64,000 nt of DNA from Thiocapsa rosea. GTDB lineage: Bacteria; Pseudomonadota; Gammaproteobacteria; Chromatiales; Chromatiaceae. The first letter of the stretch is position 1; every line of letters starts with the position of its first letter. The position numbers and the translations under genes were made by a program. Shown here piece by piece: positions 1 to 11,632 of the stretch. The notes under the pieces are model-generated. The model searched no databases and was not told the DNA's origin. It was given only the letters and a program-made list of their open reading frames with translations. The DNA is taken from positions 666,501 to 730,500 of the forward strand of contig NZ_RBXL01000001.1 of assembly GCF_003634315.1 (NCBI RefSeq), given 5' to 3'.

Positions 1-166
1 GCACTTGTCCTTTCCATGCGCCGGGAGGCTTCACGCGGGAGCGCGAATAGGGAACGATCCGGGCAACCGGTACGCCGTTACGGGCGATCAGCACCTCCTC
101 ACCGCGTTCCGCCGCGACAATCAGGCTGGAGAGTTGGCTCTTGGCTTCCAACATGTTGACCTGCAT
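1..166 (-). CDS. Phd/YefM-family type II antitoxin (partial, C-terminus beyond window)
   Basis: Reading leftward from ATG at 166, the 55 visible codons give a protein starting MQVNMLEAKSQLSSLI and continuing GEEVLIARNGVPVARIVP. This is the N-terminal DNA-binding fold of Phd/YefM antitoxins, which repress their own operon and neutralise a co-transcribed toxin. A GGAG ribosome site lies about 8 bases before the ATG, and a perfect palindrome at 188-205 sits just upstream where an autoregulatory operator is expected. The frame is open to the window edge, so the end and any toxin gene are not visible. The short size and motif make the family call fairly safe; the partner toxin type cannot be judged. 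Confidence 0.8.
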   Translation of the reverse strand, partial: MQVNMLEAKSQLSSLIVAAERGEEVLIARNGVPVARIVPYSRSRVKPPGAWKGQV

Positions 167-187
167 TGGCGATCTCCGAAATCATGT

Positions 188-205
188 TTGGCTAATCTTA
201 GCCAA
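188..205. promoter_or_regulatory. Palindromic operator upstream of the Phd-like antitoxin
   Basis: TTGGCTAA-TC-TTAGCCAA is a perfect 8-bp inverted repeat with a 2-base centre, 22-39 bases before the antitoxin ATG. Phd/YefM proteins bind such palindromes as dimers to repress their own operon. The assignment as operator is inference from position and symmetry. Confidence 0.5.
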
Positions 206-276
206 GTCGATTCAGAGGCGCAAATGGTGTTGGCTTCTGGATCTTGCCAACTGATGCGGAGCCCTTTCATCCCTGC

Positions 277-1426
277 TTATCGCATCAGCTCGATGAAGGG
301 CACGGCCACCTCCAGGATACTCAAGCCGCCGTCCGTGAGCGTCGGATAACCACCCTGGCTTTTCCATTTGCGCCGGCCGTTGACATAGAGGTGACGGCCG
401 TGGGCGCTGTCGATGGCCAGATCGAGCGGCGGCGAGCAGGTGCCGGGCGCTTCGGCGGATTCGACCCCGCGCCCGCTCTTGTAACGCCCCTTGAGAGCGT
501 CGGCCTCGTCCTTGCCGCTGTCGGGGAACTGGCCGCTGGCGCATAGCCGTGATCGGCGGTCAGGATCAGCCGGCGGCCGGTGGCAAGCCGTTCGACCAGG
601 GACCAGAAGGCATCGCCGGTGAGCTGGGCTTCAACCTCCTGCGTGAGCGTCGCGAGGCCCTGGCCGGGGTCGTCGTGGTCGTGGAATCGGTGATCGGGCC
701 ATTGGTGCCAGAAGACCCAGTCAGGCTCTGCGCCGATCAGCTTGGCGCAGTCGGCTCAGGCGATGTCGACGGATTTGGTGCGCGCGCCGGGGAGCTTGTG
801 CGCATTGCCCGCGCCGTTGTTGCCGAGCGCGGACCGTTGGGCAAAGCCGAGTGCCTTGGCGAAGGGGGTGGTGTTCGGCGGCAGCTCGGCACCGGTCGGG
901 CGTGCCTGCTGGATGCTGCAACCCCGCAACTCGGCCTGGTGGAGGATCCAGGGCGCCTCGCGCAGCGACAGTGCATCGAGGATGAGCACCGCCCGTCCGG
1001 GCGATCGGCTGACCCACCAGTCGCCGAGCGCCTGCGCCGTCCGCGGGACCGAGGCTTCGTAACCCGACCACAAGTCCCAACCGGCGGTCGCCAGCCAGTG
1101 GTCGATCTCGCCGAGCGCTCGATCGCGCGCGTGGACCTCGGATGCGGCTTTGGCAGGATTGATCGGCGCCGAGCAGAGGGTCCAGGCGTGTTCGAGGTAT
1201 GGCAGGTCGAGCCCGCCCCCGCCTTCCAGGACATAGCGGATTTCCTTGGAGAGATGCGTGCTGTCCTCGCCCTGTTGAAAGAGCTTGTCGTTGCGGGCAC
1301 TGGCGATCAGCTTGGCGCGGGGATTCTCATCCTCGCGGAAGATGAAGCGGTTGCCGTCCTCTTGGATATGGCGGTGCCTTTCAGGCGGCGGCCCTTGAAC
1401 TCATCGCGTAAGGTCAGGCCAAGCAT
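277..1426 (-). pseudogene. PglZ-domain protein, degraded (two frameshifts and an internal stop)
   Basis: A GGAGG ribosome site precedes ATG at 1426. The frame starts MLGLTLRDEFKGRRLK, then breaks near 1375 where losing one A from an A-run would shift it into HIQEDGNRFIFRED. That frame carries the PglZ core VLILDALSLREAPWIL (about 988-941), then meets TGA at 756-758. Reading through, it reaches LILTADHGYA (about 575-547), the second metal-binding motif of the alkaline-phosphatase fold. A second shift near 547 leads to a tail ending in FIELMR and TAA at 277. Repaired, the protein would be about 380 residues. PglZ proteins belong to phage-defence systems such as BREX, but a stand-alone copy cannot be assigned to one. 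Three lesions in about 1.15 kb favour decay over sequencing error. No other BREX gene is present. Confidence 0.75.
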
Positions 1427-1528
1427 GCGTCCTCCAACAATTATCCGTTCGTCCCCTTCACCGACCTACGGCCTTCGGCCTTACTGATGCCTGGTTCCCG
1501 CTTTCTGTGCCGCCGTCGCCGAGTTTGA

Positions 1529-1707
1529 TCGCGCTCCCGCGCCCGGCCAAATGGCCGGGCGACACGGGCGATTTCGCCTGTTTTACACGGCCTGAAATGT
1601 TTCAATCCGCGCCAGGCCTATTGGCCCGGCGATGCTTTACAAATGCCAGGTCAACCAGATGCAGTACGAGGTTTCAATCCGCGCCGGGCCCATTGGCCGG
1701 GCGATGC
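1529..1707 (-). CRISPR. Relic CRISPR array: two good repeats, one degenerate terminal repeat, two spacers
   Basis: Two 37-bp repeats at 1599-1635 and 1671-1707 share GTTTCAATCCGCGCC at one end and GGCGATGC at the other, with an inner palindrome of the GGCC type; they differ at three positions. A third copy at about 1529-1565 keeps the palindromic part but has lost the GTTTCAATCC end. Spacers are 1566-1598 (33 nt) and 1636-1670 (35 nt). Read on the minus strand the repeat ends in ATTGAAAC, the usual crRNA 5-prime handle of type I/III systems. The degenerate copy is then at the trailer end and the leader lies right of 1707. No cas gene is in the window, so this is an orphan or relic. Confidence 0.7.
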
Positions 1708-2160
1708 TCCGCGCATCCAATCAGTTGATGCTGCGTAAGGAGCACAACGAGCTTGCGCGATCTTGGCCGGCGGGGCAAGTAGGAAGAGGACGACTGCAAG
1801 TCGTCTCTCCCGGGGGAGTCGACGCTTCGCGACGACCGTCGGCCTCACTTTCGAGCGACCGACGCGACCTGCATACACGAGGACATCCGAACCGACGATT
1901 GATCGATGGACACTGTCCGTTTCCTCTGCCTGGCCTCCCGTAAAAAGTCCGCAAAATCAGAGCTGCTGTAAGCGCGGCGTTGCGGTCGCTCCCGAACGGG
2001 GCGGGAACGACAGACCGCGGCGACGCTCGCCCCTGTCGAGGATCCCGACCCGGATCCCGGATCCGATCTGTTTTTCCGAATCGGCGCGACAGGGGTAGGC
2101 GGGTAGACTAGGCGCCCGGCATCCCCCGCCGCCATCTTCGACTCCCGAATCAGGACACCC
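1708..2160. other. Non-coding stretch between the CRISPR relic and dnaE
   Basis: No convincing gene. It should hold any CRISPR leader (leftward) and the dnaE promoter (rightward). A short palindrome, GACGACT-GCA-AGTCGTC at 1789-1805, resembles the palindrome clusters near 48.6 and 53.1 kb. CCCCTGTCG near 2031 and CGACAGGGG near 2087 form a long-range inverted repeat enclosing GGATCC-rich DNA; its function is unknown. Confidence 0.5.
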
Positions 2161-5735
<3,575 letters not shown>

Positions 5736-5736
<1 letters not shown>

Positions 5737-7061
5737 TGCAGACCGGGCACCGCGTTCGACAGATCCTCGCCGTCGCGCTGCTGATCGGCGCCGGCTGGTT
5801 GATGGTCGGCCTGATCGGCGATTTGAATCGCGTGAAGGTCCTGAAGACGGATCTTGCCGAGATCCACCATGTCCGCTACGGGCTGTTGGATGCCGACGTC
5901 TGGGTCGCGCGGATCGGGGAGATCCTGGAGAAGCGGGTCGACGAGCTGGATCTCACCGAGGACAGTCGGGCACAGGTGACGCAGGCCGTGACCCAATTGC
6001 TGGACACCCTGATCCGCGAGATCGAGCGCAATCTCGCGCAGCGCCGTCCGGACCCCGGCGGAAGCTGGCTGAACCAGCTCCAAGGCGTCCTGCAGCAGGG
6101 TTTGCAGGATCTGCTGCTGGATGTCGCGCGCCTGCGCGATCGTGTGCCCGAGTACGCCGATGCCTTCGTCGAACAACTCTCCGTGCCCGGTGTGAAGGAG
6201 CAGATCAAGGCGCGGTTGCAGGTGCTGCTTCGCGATGCCGTGGCCTCGAGCGGTGCCGGAACCGATCGACGACCGTTGGAGGCCGTCTTGGTGGGTTATG
6301 GCTGTGCGGATGTCGATGCCTGCTCACGCCTGATCGTAACCGAGATCGGTGAGCTTCAGCCCCGGATCCAACAACAGCTCGGGGCGGTGATCGGGCTGAC
6401 GGCCTTGGTGTTCATGGTCTCGCTCATTGGGGGTGCCCCCCGTGGGAAAGCCTCTGACGGGACGACCGATCGGCTCGCCCCGGCCCTGCTCTTCGCACTC
6501 GTCGGCGCGACCTTCCTCCTGCTCGTCGGCGGACTCGCCACGCCCATGATCGAGGTCGATGCACGCATCACCGCCCTCACCTTCCAGTTGCTCGGCGAGC
6601 CGGTCGTCTTTGCCGACCAGGTGCTCTACTTCCAGACCAAGAGCATCGTGGACGTGATGCGGATCCTGTTCGAGTCCGGCCAAGCCGATATGCTCCTGGT
6701 CGCCGTCCTCCTGACCCTCTTCAGCGTCGTCTTTCCCGCGCTCAAGCTGTTGGCGACCTATGCGTTTTACTTCGATTGGAGCGGCTCGCGCGGATCGGCG
6801 ACGGTCGGGTTCTTCGCACTCAAATCCGGCAAGTGGTCGATGGCCGACGTCATGGTCGTCGCCATCTTCATGGCCTACATCGGCTTCGATGCCTTGGTCG
6901 CCAACCAGCTCGGCGGTCTCCGGGGCGCGAGCGATGCAGTCACCGTTCTGACCACCAACGGCACCTCCTTGGAGCCCGGCTTTTATCTCTTCCTCGGATT
7001 CGTTCTTGCCGGACTCGTCCTGTCCACTGCACTCGAAAACCGACTCGACCGGGATCGATAG
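5736..7061 (+). CDS. PqiA-like (paraquat-inducible protein A domain) membrane protein
   Basis: 441 residues. One N-terminal hydrophobic segment (about 8-27) is followed by a mostly helical, probably periplasmic region of about 190 residues rich in Leu, Gln and Arg. The C-terminal half has four hydrophobic segments and the PqiA-type signature LLVAVLLTLFSVVFPALK followed by GKWSMADVMVVAIF. PqiA-domain proteins are inner-membrane partners of MCE/Mla-like lipid transport systems; here no MCE partner is adjacent and the long loop domain is unlike E. coli PqiA. The ATG overlaps the dnaE stop codon, implying co-translation with dnaE, an unusual pairing. The fold family is fairly clear; the specific role is unknown. 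Confidence 0.7.
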
Positions 7062-7204
7062 ACTGCGCTGCGCTTGTCCACCCTACGCGTTTGTCCAGCC
7101 GGCAGCGGCGATAGGCCAAGACGCGGCCATCCCTCATCGAGATGGCCCGTTCCGTGCATGATTTTGCTGGATGCCCCTTTGAACCTCAACCGGAGTCCGT
7201 CGCG

Positions 7205-8602
7205 ATGACCACCAGAGAATTCGACAGCATCGTCATCGGGACCGGACCCGCCGGTGAAGGCGCGGCGATGAAGCTCGCCAAGGCCGGGCATCGGATCGCC
7301 GTGATCGAGGCCCACAATGCGGTCGGCGGAGGCTGCACCCATTGGGGCACCATCCCCAGCAAGGCGCTGCGCCACTCCATCCAGATGCTTGCGGACTATC
7401 GACGCAACCCGCTGTTCCAGCACACCCAGCATCAGATCGAGGCGGCGTTTCCGGATCTGCTGCGTGCCGCCGACGGCGTCATCAACGATCAGGTCCGCAC
7501 CCGCTATCGCTACTACCAGCGCAATCGGGTCGAGGTCGTCTTCGGGCGCGCGCGCTTTCTGGGCGAGGATCGGATCGAGGTCCAGCGCCCGGGCAGCGTC
7601 ACCGAAGAGCTGCGCGCACAGCACATCGTCATTGCCACGGGCTCGCGCCCCTACCATCCGCCGGACGTGGATTTCACCCACCCGCGTATCCGCGACAGCG
7701 ACTCGGTGCTCGGACTGAAGCACACCCCGCGCTCCATGACCATCTATGGTGCAGGGGTCATCGGCTGCGAGTACGCATCGATCATGGGCGCACTCGATGT
7801 AAAGGTGAATCTGGTGGATACACGCGACCGACTCCTGTCCTTCCTCGACGACGAGATCACGGACGCGCTCGGCTATCACCTGCGCCAGCAGGGCGTGGTG
7901 ATCAGACACAACGAGACCTACGAGCGTGTCGAGGCCAGCGACGACGGGGTGGTGCTGCACTGCAAGTCGGGTAAGAAGTTCAAGACGGACATCCTGCTCT
8001 GGGCCAACGGGCGCACCGGCAACACCCACGACCTGGGGCTCGAGACGATCGGACTGATACCCAACCAGCGCGGCCAGCTCGAGGTCAACAAGAGCTATCA
8101 GACCGCCTTGCCGCACATCTACGCCGTCGGCGACGTGGTCGGGCAGCCCGCACTGGCCAGTGCCAGCTACGATCAGGGGCGATTCGTCGGCGCACACATC
8201 GCCGACGGCGCCTGCGACTGGTCTCTGATCGAGGAATTCCCGACCGGGATCTATACGGTCCCGGAGATCAGCTCCGTGGGGCGGACCGAGCGCGAACTCA
8301 CCGCACTGCAGATCCCCTACGAGGTGGCCCAGGCGGACTTCAAGAGCATCGCCCGCGCCCAGATCACCGGGCACACGGTCGGCATGCTCAAGCTCCTGTT
8401 CCACCGCGAGACCTTGGAGATCTTGGGGATCCACTGCTTCGGCGAACAAGCCGCCGAGATCGTGCATATCGGTCAGGCGATCATGTCACAGCGCGGCGAG
8501 GCGAACAGCATCCGGTACTTCACCGAGACCACCTTCAACTACCCGACGATGGCGGAGGCCTATCGGGTGGCGGCGCTCAATGGCTTGAATCGGCTCTTCT
8601 AA
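7205..8602 (+). CDS. sthA: Soluble pyridine nucleotide transhydrogenase
   Basis: Flavoprotein that moves reducing equivalents between NADPH and NAD+ in the cytoplasm. The 465-residue product has the FAD-binding [10 protein letters not shown], the second nucleotide-binding motif [13 protein letters not shown] and the C-terminal dimer signature [20 protein letters not shown]. In [16 protein letters not shown] only one Cys is present, as expected for SthA, which lacks the redox disulfide of other members of the family. An in-frame ATG lies at 7142, but ATG 7205 has GGAG about 10 bases upstream and gives the usual length (E. coli 466). The gene stands alone; a repeat unit begins 2 bases after its TAA. 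Confidence 0.95.
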   Translation: MTTREFDSIVIGTGPAGEGAAMKLAKAGHRIAVIEAHNAVGGGCTHWGTIPSKALRHSIQMLADYRRNPLFQHTQHQIEAAFPDLLRAADGVINDQVRTRYRYYQRNRVEVVFGRARFLGEDRIEVQRPGSVTEELRAQHIVIATGSRPYHPPDVDFTHPRIRDSDSVLGLKHTPRSMTIYGAGVIGCEYASIMGALDVKVNLVDTRDRLLSFLDDEITDALGYHLRQQGVVIRHNETYERVEASDDGVVLHCKSGKKFKTDILLWANGRTGNTHDLGLETIGLIPNQRGQLEVNKSYQTALPHIYAVGDVVGQPALASASYDQGRFVGAHIADGACDWSLIEEFPTGIYTVPEISSVGRTERELTALQIPYEVAQADFKSIARAQITGHTVGMLKLLFHRETLEILGIHCFGEQAAEIVHIGQAIMSQRGEANSIRYFTETTFNYPTMAEAYRVAALNGLNRLF

Positions 8603-8604
8603 AG

Positions 8605-8690
8605 CTGAACCGCGCCCGGAACAACAGCCAAGGTCGCCTGTGGATTCGGCCTCTTGGCGATCAAGAGACCTCGCAGTCGACGCGGTTCAG
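8605..8690. repeat. Dispersed palindromic unit (TTAAACCGCG family), variant copy
   Basis: 86 bp bounded by CTGAACCGCG and its inverse CGCGGTTCAG, starting 2 bases after the sthA stop. The ends differ from the family consensus TTAAACCGCG at two positions on both sides in a compensating way, suggesting selection for pairing. Confidence 0.6.
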
Positions 8691-8757
8691 GACGATAAGA
8701 GAATCATTGATTTAAGTTGCGATGACGGGTCTGTTGCGTCGCAGGATCAACTTTGGG

Positions 8758-8785
8758 TTGATATGTTAGAAAATCCTTATATACT
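8758..8785 (+). promoter_or_regulatory. Sigma-70-like promoter for the Met/Pro-repeat protein
   Basis: TTGATA (8758-8763) and TATACT (8780-8785) are separated by 16 bases in an AT-rich patch unlike the surrounding DNA. Transcription would start near 8792, giving an untranslated leader of about 260 bases before ATG 9055. Confidence 0.5.
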
Positions 8786-9054
8786 GATACCCTAATCAGG
8801 ACGCAGTCGAAGGGCAACGACAATAATCAGCTTGCTGCCGACGCCGGTTTCATGGCGCGGATACCCGGAAGCCATGACGCCCATGGACGGCGCGACCCCG
8901 ACGATGTTGCCTGCATCCGTCCCTGATGAAAATCCGCGAGTCCCGATCGACCGATGCGTCGAGCGGCAGCGGCTCCCCGATCGACGGGGAGGGCTCGCAG
9001 AACGACCAAGACCCATCATTTTCAATTCTTGTTCAAGTCTTAAAGGTGTGTTCC
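8786..9054 (+). other. Long 5-prime leader of the Met/Pro-repeat protein
   Basis: No gene is convincing here. The frame of the downstream gene is open back to 8926 but the extension is Ser/Asp-rich, lacks a ribosome site and would bury the signal peptide. The leader has several G/C-rich inverted segments (for example around 8850-8905). I could not match it to a riboswitch class I know. Confidence 0.4.
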
Positions 9055-9711
9055 ATGTCCAAGCTCGTCCAAGCAGCCTCGCTCATTGCCCTTGCCGCCG
9101 CCGCGTCCTCCGCCGGTGCCTGGTATAACGCCCCCGTCGCACCGGTCATGACCTCCGAGATGGCCGAGCAGCAGATGCAGGCCATCTCCGCACATCACGA
9201 GGCGATGGCCGAGCAGCAGCACAAGGCCATCGAGCAGGCGATGGAGGCGCATCGGAAGATGATGGAGCAGCGCGCCGCCGATTTCGCTCGGATGCCGTCC
9301 GGCATCGACGCGGGCTTCCCCGAGATGCCGCCCATCCCGGAATTCGCTCAGTACCCCGCAATGCCCGAGATGCCGGCCATGCCTGAATTCGGCCAGATCC
9401 CGGCCATGCCGGAGATGCCGGCCATGCCCGAATTCGGTCAGATCCCGGAAATGCCGGCGATTCCGGAATTCGTGAAGACGCGCACGGATGAGATGGATGC
9501 CCATCGCGCCAAGGTTCAGCAGGGCATTCAGGAGCGTCGCGCCGCTTTCAAGGCAGAGAGCGAGCAGCGTCGTGCGCAACATCCGCGCGCCACGGAGCGT
9601 ACCCACATGGCCGGTTTTGCACCCCACATGCACCCGGCGATGATGTCGAACAAGGACTGTGCGCCGAAGACCCAAGGCGCCGAGCAGCAGGCCGCCGCGA
9701 CTGCGCAGTAA
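9055..9711 (+). CDS. Exported Met/Pro-rich repeat protein, possibly sulfur-globule-type
   Basis: 218 residues. A signal peptide ([20 protein letters not shown], cleavage probably before AWYN at 22-23) is followed by a His/Met/Gln-rich helical stretch (33-78). Then come about three 15-residue repeats of the type [15 protein letters not shown] (91-138), a charged helix (about 142-182) and a tail with HMHPAMM and one Cys (202). ATG 9055 is chosen because AAGG precedes it and the signal peptide follows at once. A strong promoter and a downstream hairpin suggest high expression as a single gene. Sulfur-globule envelope proteins of purple sulfur bacteria are also small, exported and of biased composition, but they are usually Gly/Tyr/Asn-rich, so that link is only a guess. 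Met/His richness could instead mean copper binding. Confidence 0.6.
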   Translation: MSKLVQAASLIALAAAASSAGAWYNAPVAPVMTSEMAEQQMQAISAHHEAMAEQQHKAIEQAMEAHRKMMEQRAADFARMPSGIDAGFPEMPPIPEFAQYPAMPEMPAMPEFGQIPAMPEMPAMPEFGQIPEMPAIPEFVKTRTDEMDAHRAKVQQGIQERRAAFKAESEQRRAQHPRATERTHMAGFAPHMHPAMMSNKDCAPKTQGAEQQAAATAQ

Positions 9712-9762
9712 GCACCCGGCACGCCGAGGCGATCACCTCGAAGAGGCGCCTCGCGCATGACA

Positions 9763-9788
9763 CGAAGACCCCGGCAACGGGGTCTTCG
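9763..9788. terminator. Hairpin between convergent genes
   Basis: CGAAGACCCC and GGGGTCTTCG form a perfect 10-bp stem with a 6-base loop between the rightward Met/Pro-repeat gene and leftward gshA. Neither side has a long T-run, so termination may be imperfect; position supports a shared terminator. Confidence 0.6.
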
Positions 9789-9793
9789 CGGTT

Positions 9794-11416
9794 TCAACTA
9801 GGTTCAACTGTCGGATCCCTGCCGATATCGGTTGCTCGGCCCTGGTTGAAATAGTCCGCGAGAAAATCATCGAAACAACGATCGTCGGTCGCCTCGATCG
9901 CCTCTTGCTGCGCGACCGACTCGCGGACGAGCCGCTCGAGCGCTGCTTCGCGCTCGGGATCGATGCGGTGGTGCCTGAGGGTCTCGCGGTGGGTCTCGGT
10001 CAGACGCCGAGCGAAGCTGAAAAAGCCCTCCCGGCGCTCACGCATCATCGCAAGGATGCGGGCAGAGGGGGTCGCATCCGGATCCGCGACCTTCTCGCGT
10101 TGTCGCTCGACACTCTGCACATACGGACCATCCGACACCCCGTCGAGGAGCTCGGCAACCGCGATCATGTCATCGAGGATCTGGCTCGCCCAGACACGCA
10201 AGGGTACGCCCTCGCGGAGGCGGGACAACACGAGTCCGGACTCGCGTCCACGATGGGCGGTCAGCACCTGATTCTCGTCGATCTCGCGCCGCTCCCGCGC
10301 GCCGATACGGGGACTGTCCAGGATCAGGCAATAGAGCATCAGGGTTTCGAGGAATCGAATCTGCTCGGCCGTAATCCCGACCGGCTCGAAGATATTGATG
10401 TCGGGCGAGCGCAGCTCGACGTACCGAACACCGCGGCGACGCAGCGCAAGCGTCGGACGCTCCATCCACTCCGTGATCTGCTTGGGACGCACCGTGCTGT
10501 AGTACTCGTTCTCGATCTGAAGAACGTTGGCATTGAGCTGCTCGTAACGATCGCCGACCTTCACGCCGATCTTCTCGTACTGCGGACAGGGGGTCTCGAT
10601 CGCCCAGGTCAGGCTGCGCACGTAGGAATCGAGGCTGTCGTAGCTCGCCTTCATCCCGGTGCCTTGTTCCTGTTGGTTTTGATACCCGATGTCGCCCATG
10701 CGCAGCGAGGTCGCATCAGGGTAATAGAGCGTGTGAGGATCGAAGATCTGCAGATCGGTGTCGCGGCCCTGCACGAAGCTGGCACAGACCGCGGGCGATG
10801 CACCGAAGAGATAGGGCACGATCCAGCCGACACGCTGTAGGTTGCGGACCATCCCCATCTGCACCTCGGAGCGATAGGCCACGCCATCGCCCTCGACGCC
10901 CTGAGTCGCCTGGTACAGGTCCAAAAACGCGTCGGCAAACGAGAAGTTGAAATGCAGACCCGCGATCACCTGCATGGTGCGACCGTATCGGTTCCCCAAC
11001 CCACGCCGATAGACCGTCTTCATGGTCGCGGCGTTCGACGTTCCGTATTGCGCCAGCGGGATACCCGCACCGCCCTCGAGCACGCAGGGCATGCTGGTCG
11101 CCCAGATCAGCTCGTCGCCGAGATGACGATAGACGTACGCATGCAGGTCGGTGAGGAATCCCAGGACCTCGTCGACGCTGGAGGTCGGGGGCGTGATGAG
11201 CTCGAGCAGCGCCTCGGAGAAATCCGTCGTGATATAGGGATGCGTCAAGGCGGAGCCGAGCGCTCGTGGATGCGGCGACATGGCGAGATGGCCGGCCGCC
11301 GACGCACGCAAACCCTCCTTTTCCAGGCCGATGCGATTGTCCCTGAGCCGCTCGGACGCGCCGCCCGCACGCAGACGCTCGATCCGCGCTTCAAGATCCT
11401 TCCGAGACTGATTCAA
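9794..11416 (-). CDS. gshA: Glutamate-cysteine ligase
   Basis: First enzyme of glutathione synthesis: ATP-dependent coupling of glutamate gamma-carboxyl to cysteine. 540 residues, slightly longer than E. coli GshA (518). The N-terminal region has IGLEKEGLR and LGSALTHPYITTDFSEALLE, matching the ERETLR and LGSALTHKWITTDF blocks of the E. coli enzyme, followed by SMPCVLEGGAGIPLAQYGTSN and the HFNFSF motif. The gene is monocistronic: 217 bases separate it from prc upstream, and a hairpin follows it. The ATG at 11416 gives a natural N-terminus. Assignment is secure. Confidence 0.95.
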   Translation of the reverse strand: MNQSRKDLEARIERLRAGGASERLRDNRIGLEKEGLRASAAGHLAMSPHPRALGSALTHPYITTDFSEALLELITPPTSSVDEVLGFLTDLHAYVYRHLGDELIWATSMPCVLEGGAGIPLAQYGTSNAATMKTVYRRGLGNRYGRTMQVIAGLHFNFSFADAFLDLYQATQGVEGDGVAYRSEVQMGMVRNLQRVGWIVPYLFGASPAVCASFVQGRDTDLQIFDPHTLYYPDATSLRMGDIGYQNQQEQGTGMKASYDSLDSYVRSLTWAIETPCPQYEKIGVKVGDRYEQLNANVLQIENEYYSTVRPKQITEWMERPTLALRRRGVRYVELRSPDINIFEPVGITAEQIRFLETLMLYCLILDSPRIGARERREIDENQVLTAHRGRESGLVLSRLREGVPLRVWASQILDDMIAVAELLDGVSDGPYVQSVERQREKVADPDATPSARILAMMRERREGFFSFARRLTETHRETLRHHRIDPEREAALERLVRESVAQQEAIEATDDRCFDDFLADYFNQGRATDIGRDPTVEPS

Positions 11417-11632
11417 TGACTGATCCTTGAGATCGGCAGTGTGCTGCGCCTAGCCCGGGCGGTGGCCGACGACCGGTTGATCCACGACGACAGGATGCGG
11501 CAGCGCTCCCGCGCACCGTCCGGACGACAAGAGGCAAGATTCGAAAACCTGAATCGCGTCGACTCCGATGCCCGTGAATCCATGCGGCGTCGAGTCAACG
11601 TGAAGACGGCGCATGTCATTGAGGAACGCGAT

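Noticed and set aside
1375-1380. Programmed frameshift as explanation of the PglZ break
   Set aside because: A second shift and a TGA further along the same gene make decay the simpler reading.
549-1487. 312-residue rightward open frame opposite the PglZ region
   Set aside because: Composition is that of a shadow frame; the opposite strand encodes clear PglZ motifs with a ribosome site.
8792-9054. Cyclic-di-GMP or other known riboswitch in the leader
   Set aside because: A stretch resembling GGGCAA exists but the conserved partner loops of the GEMM class are not found; no class assigned.
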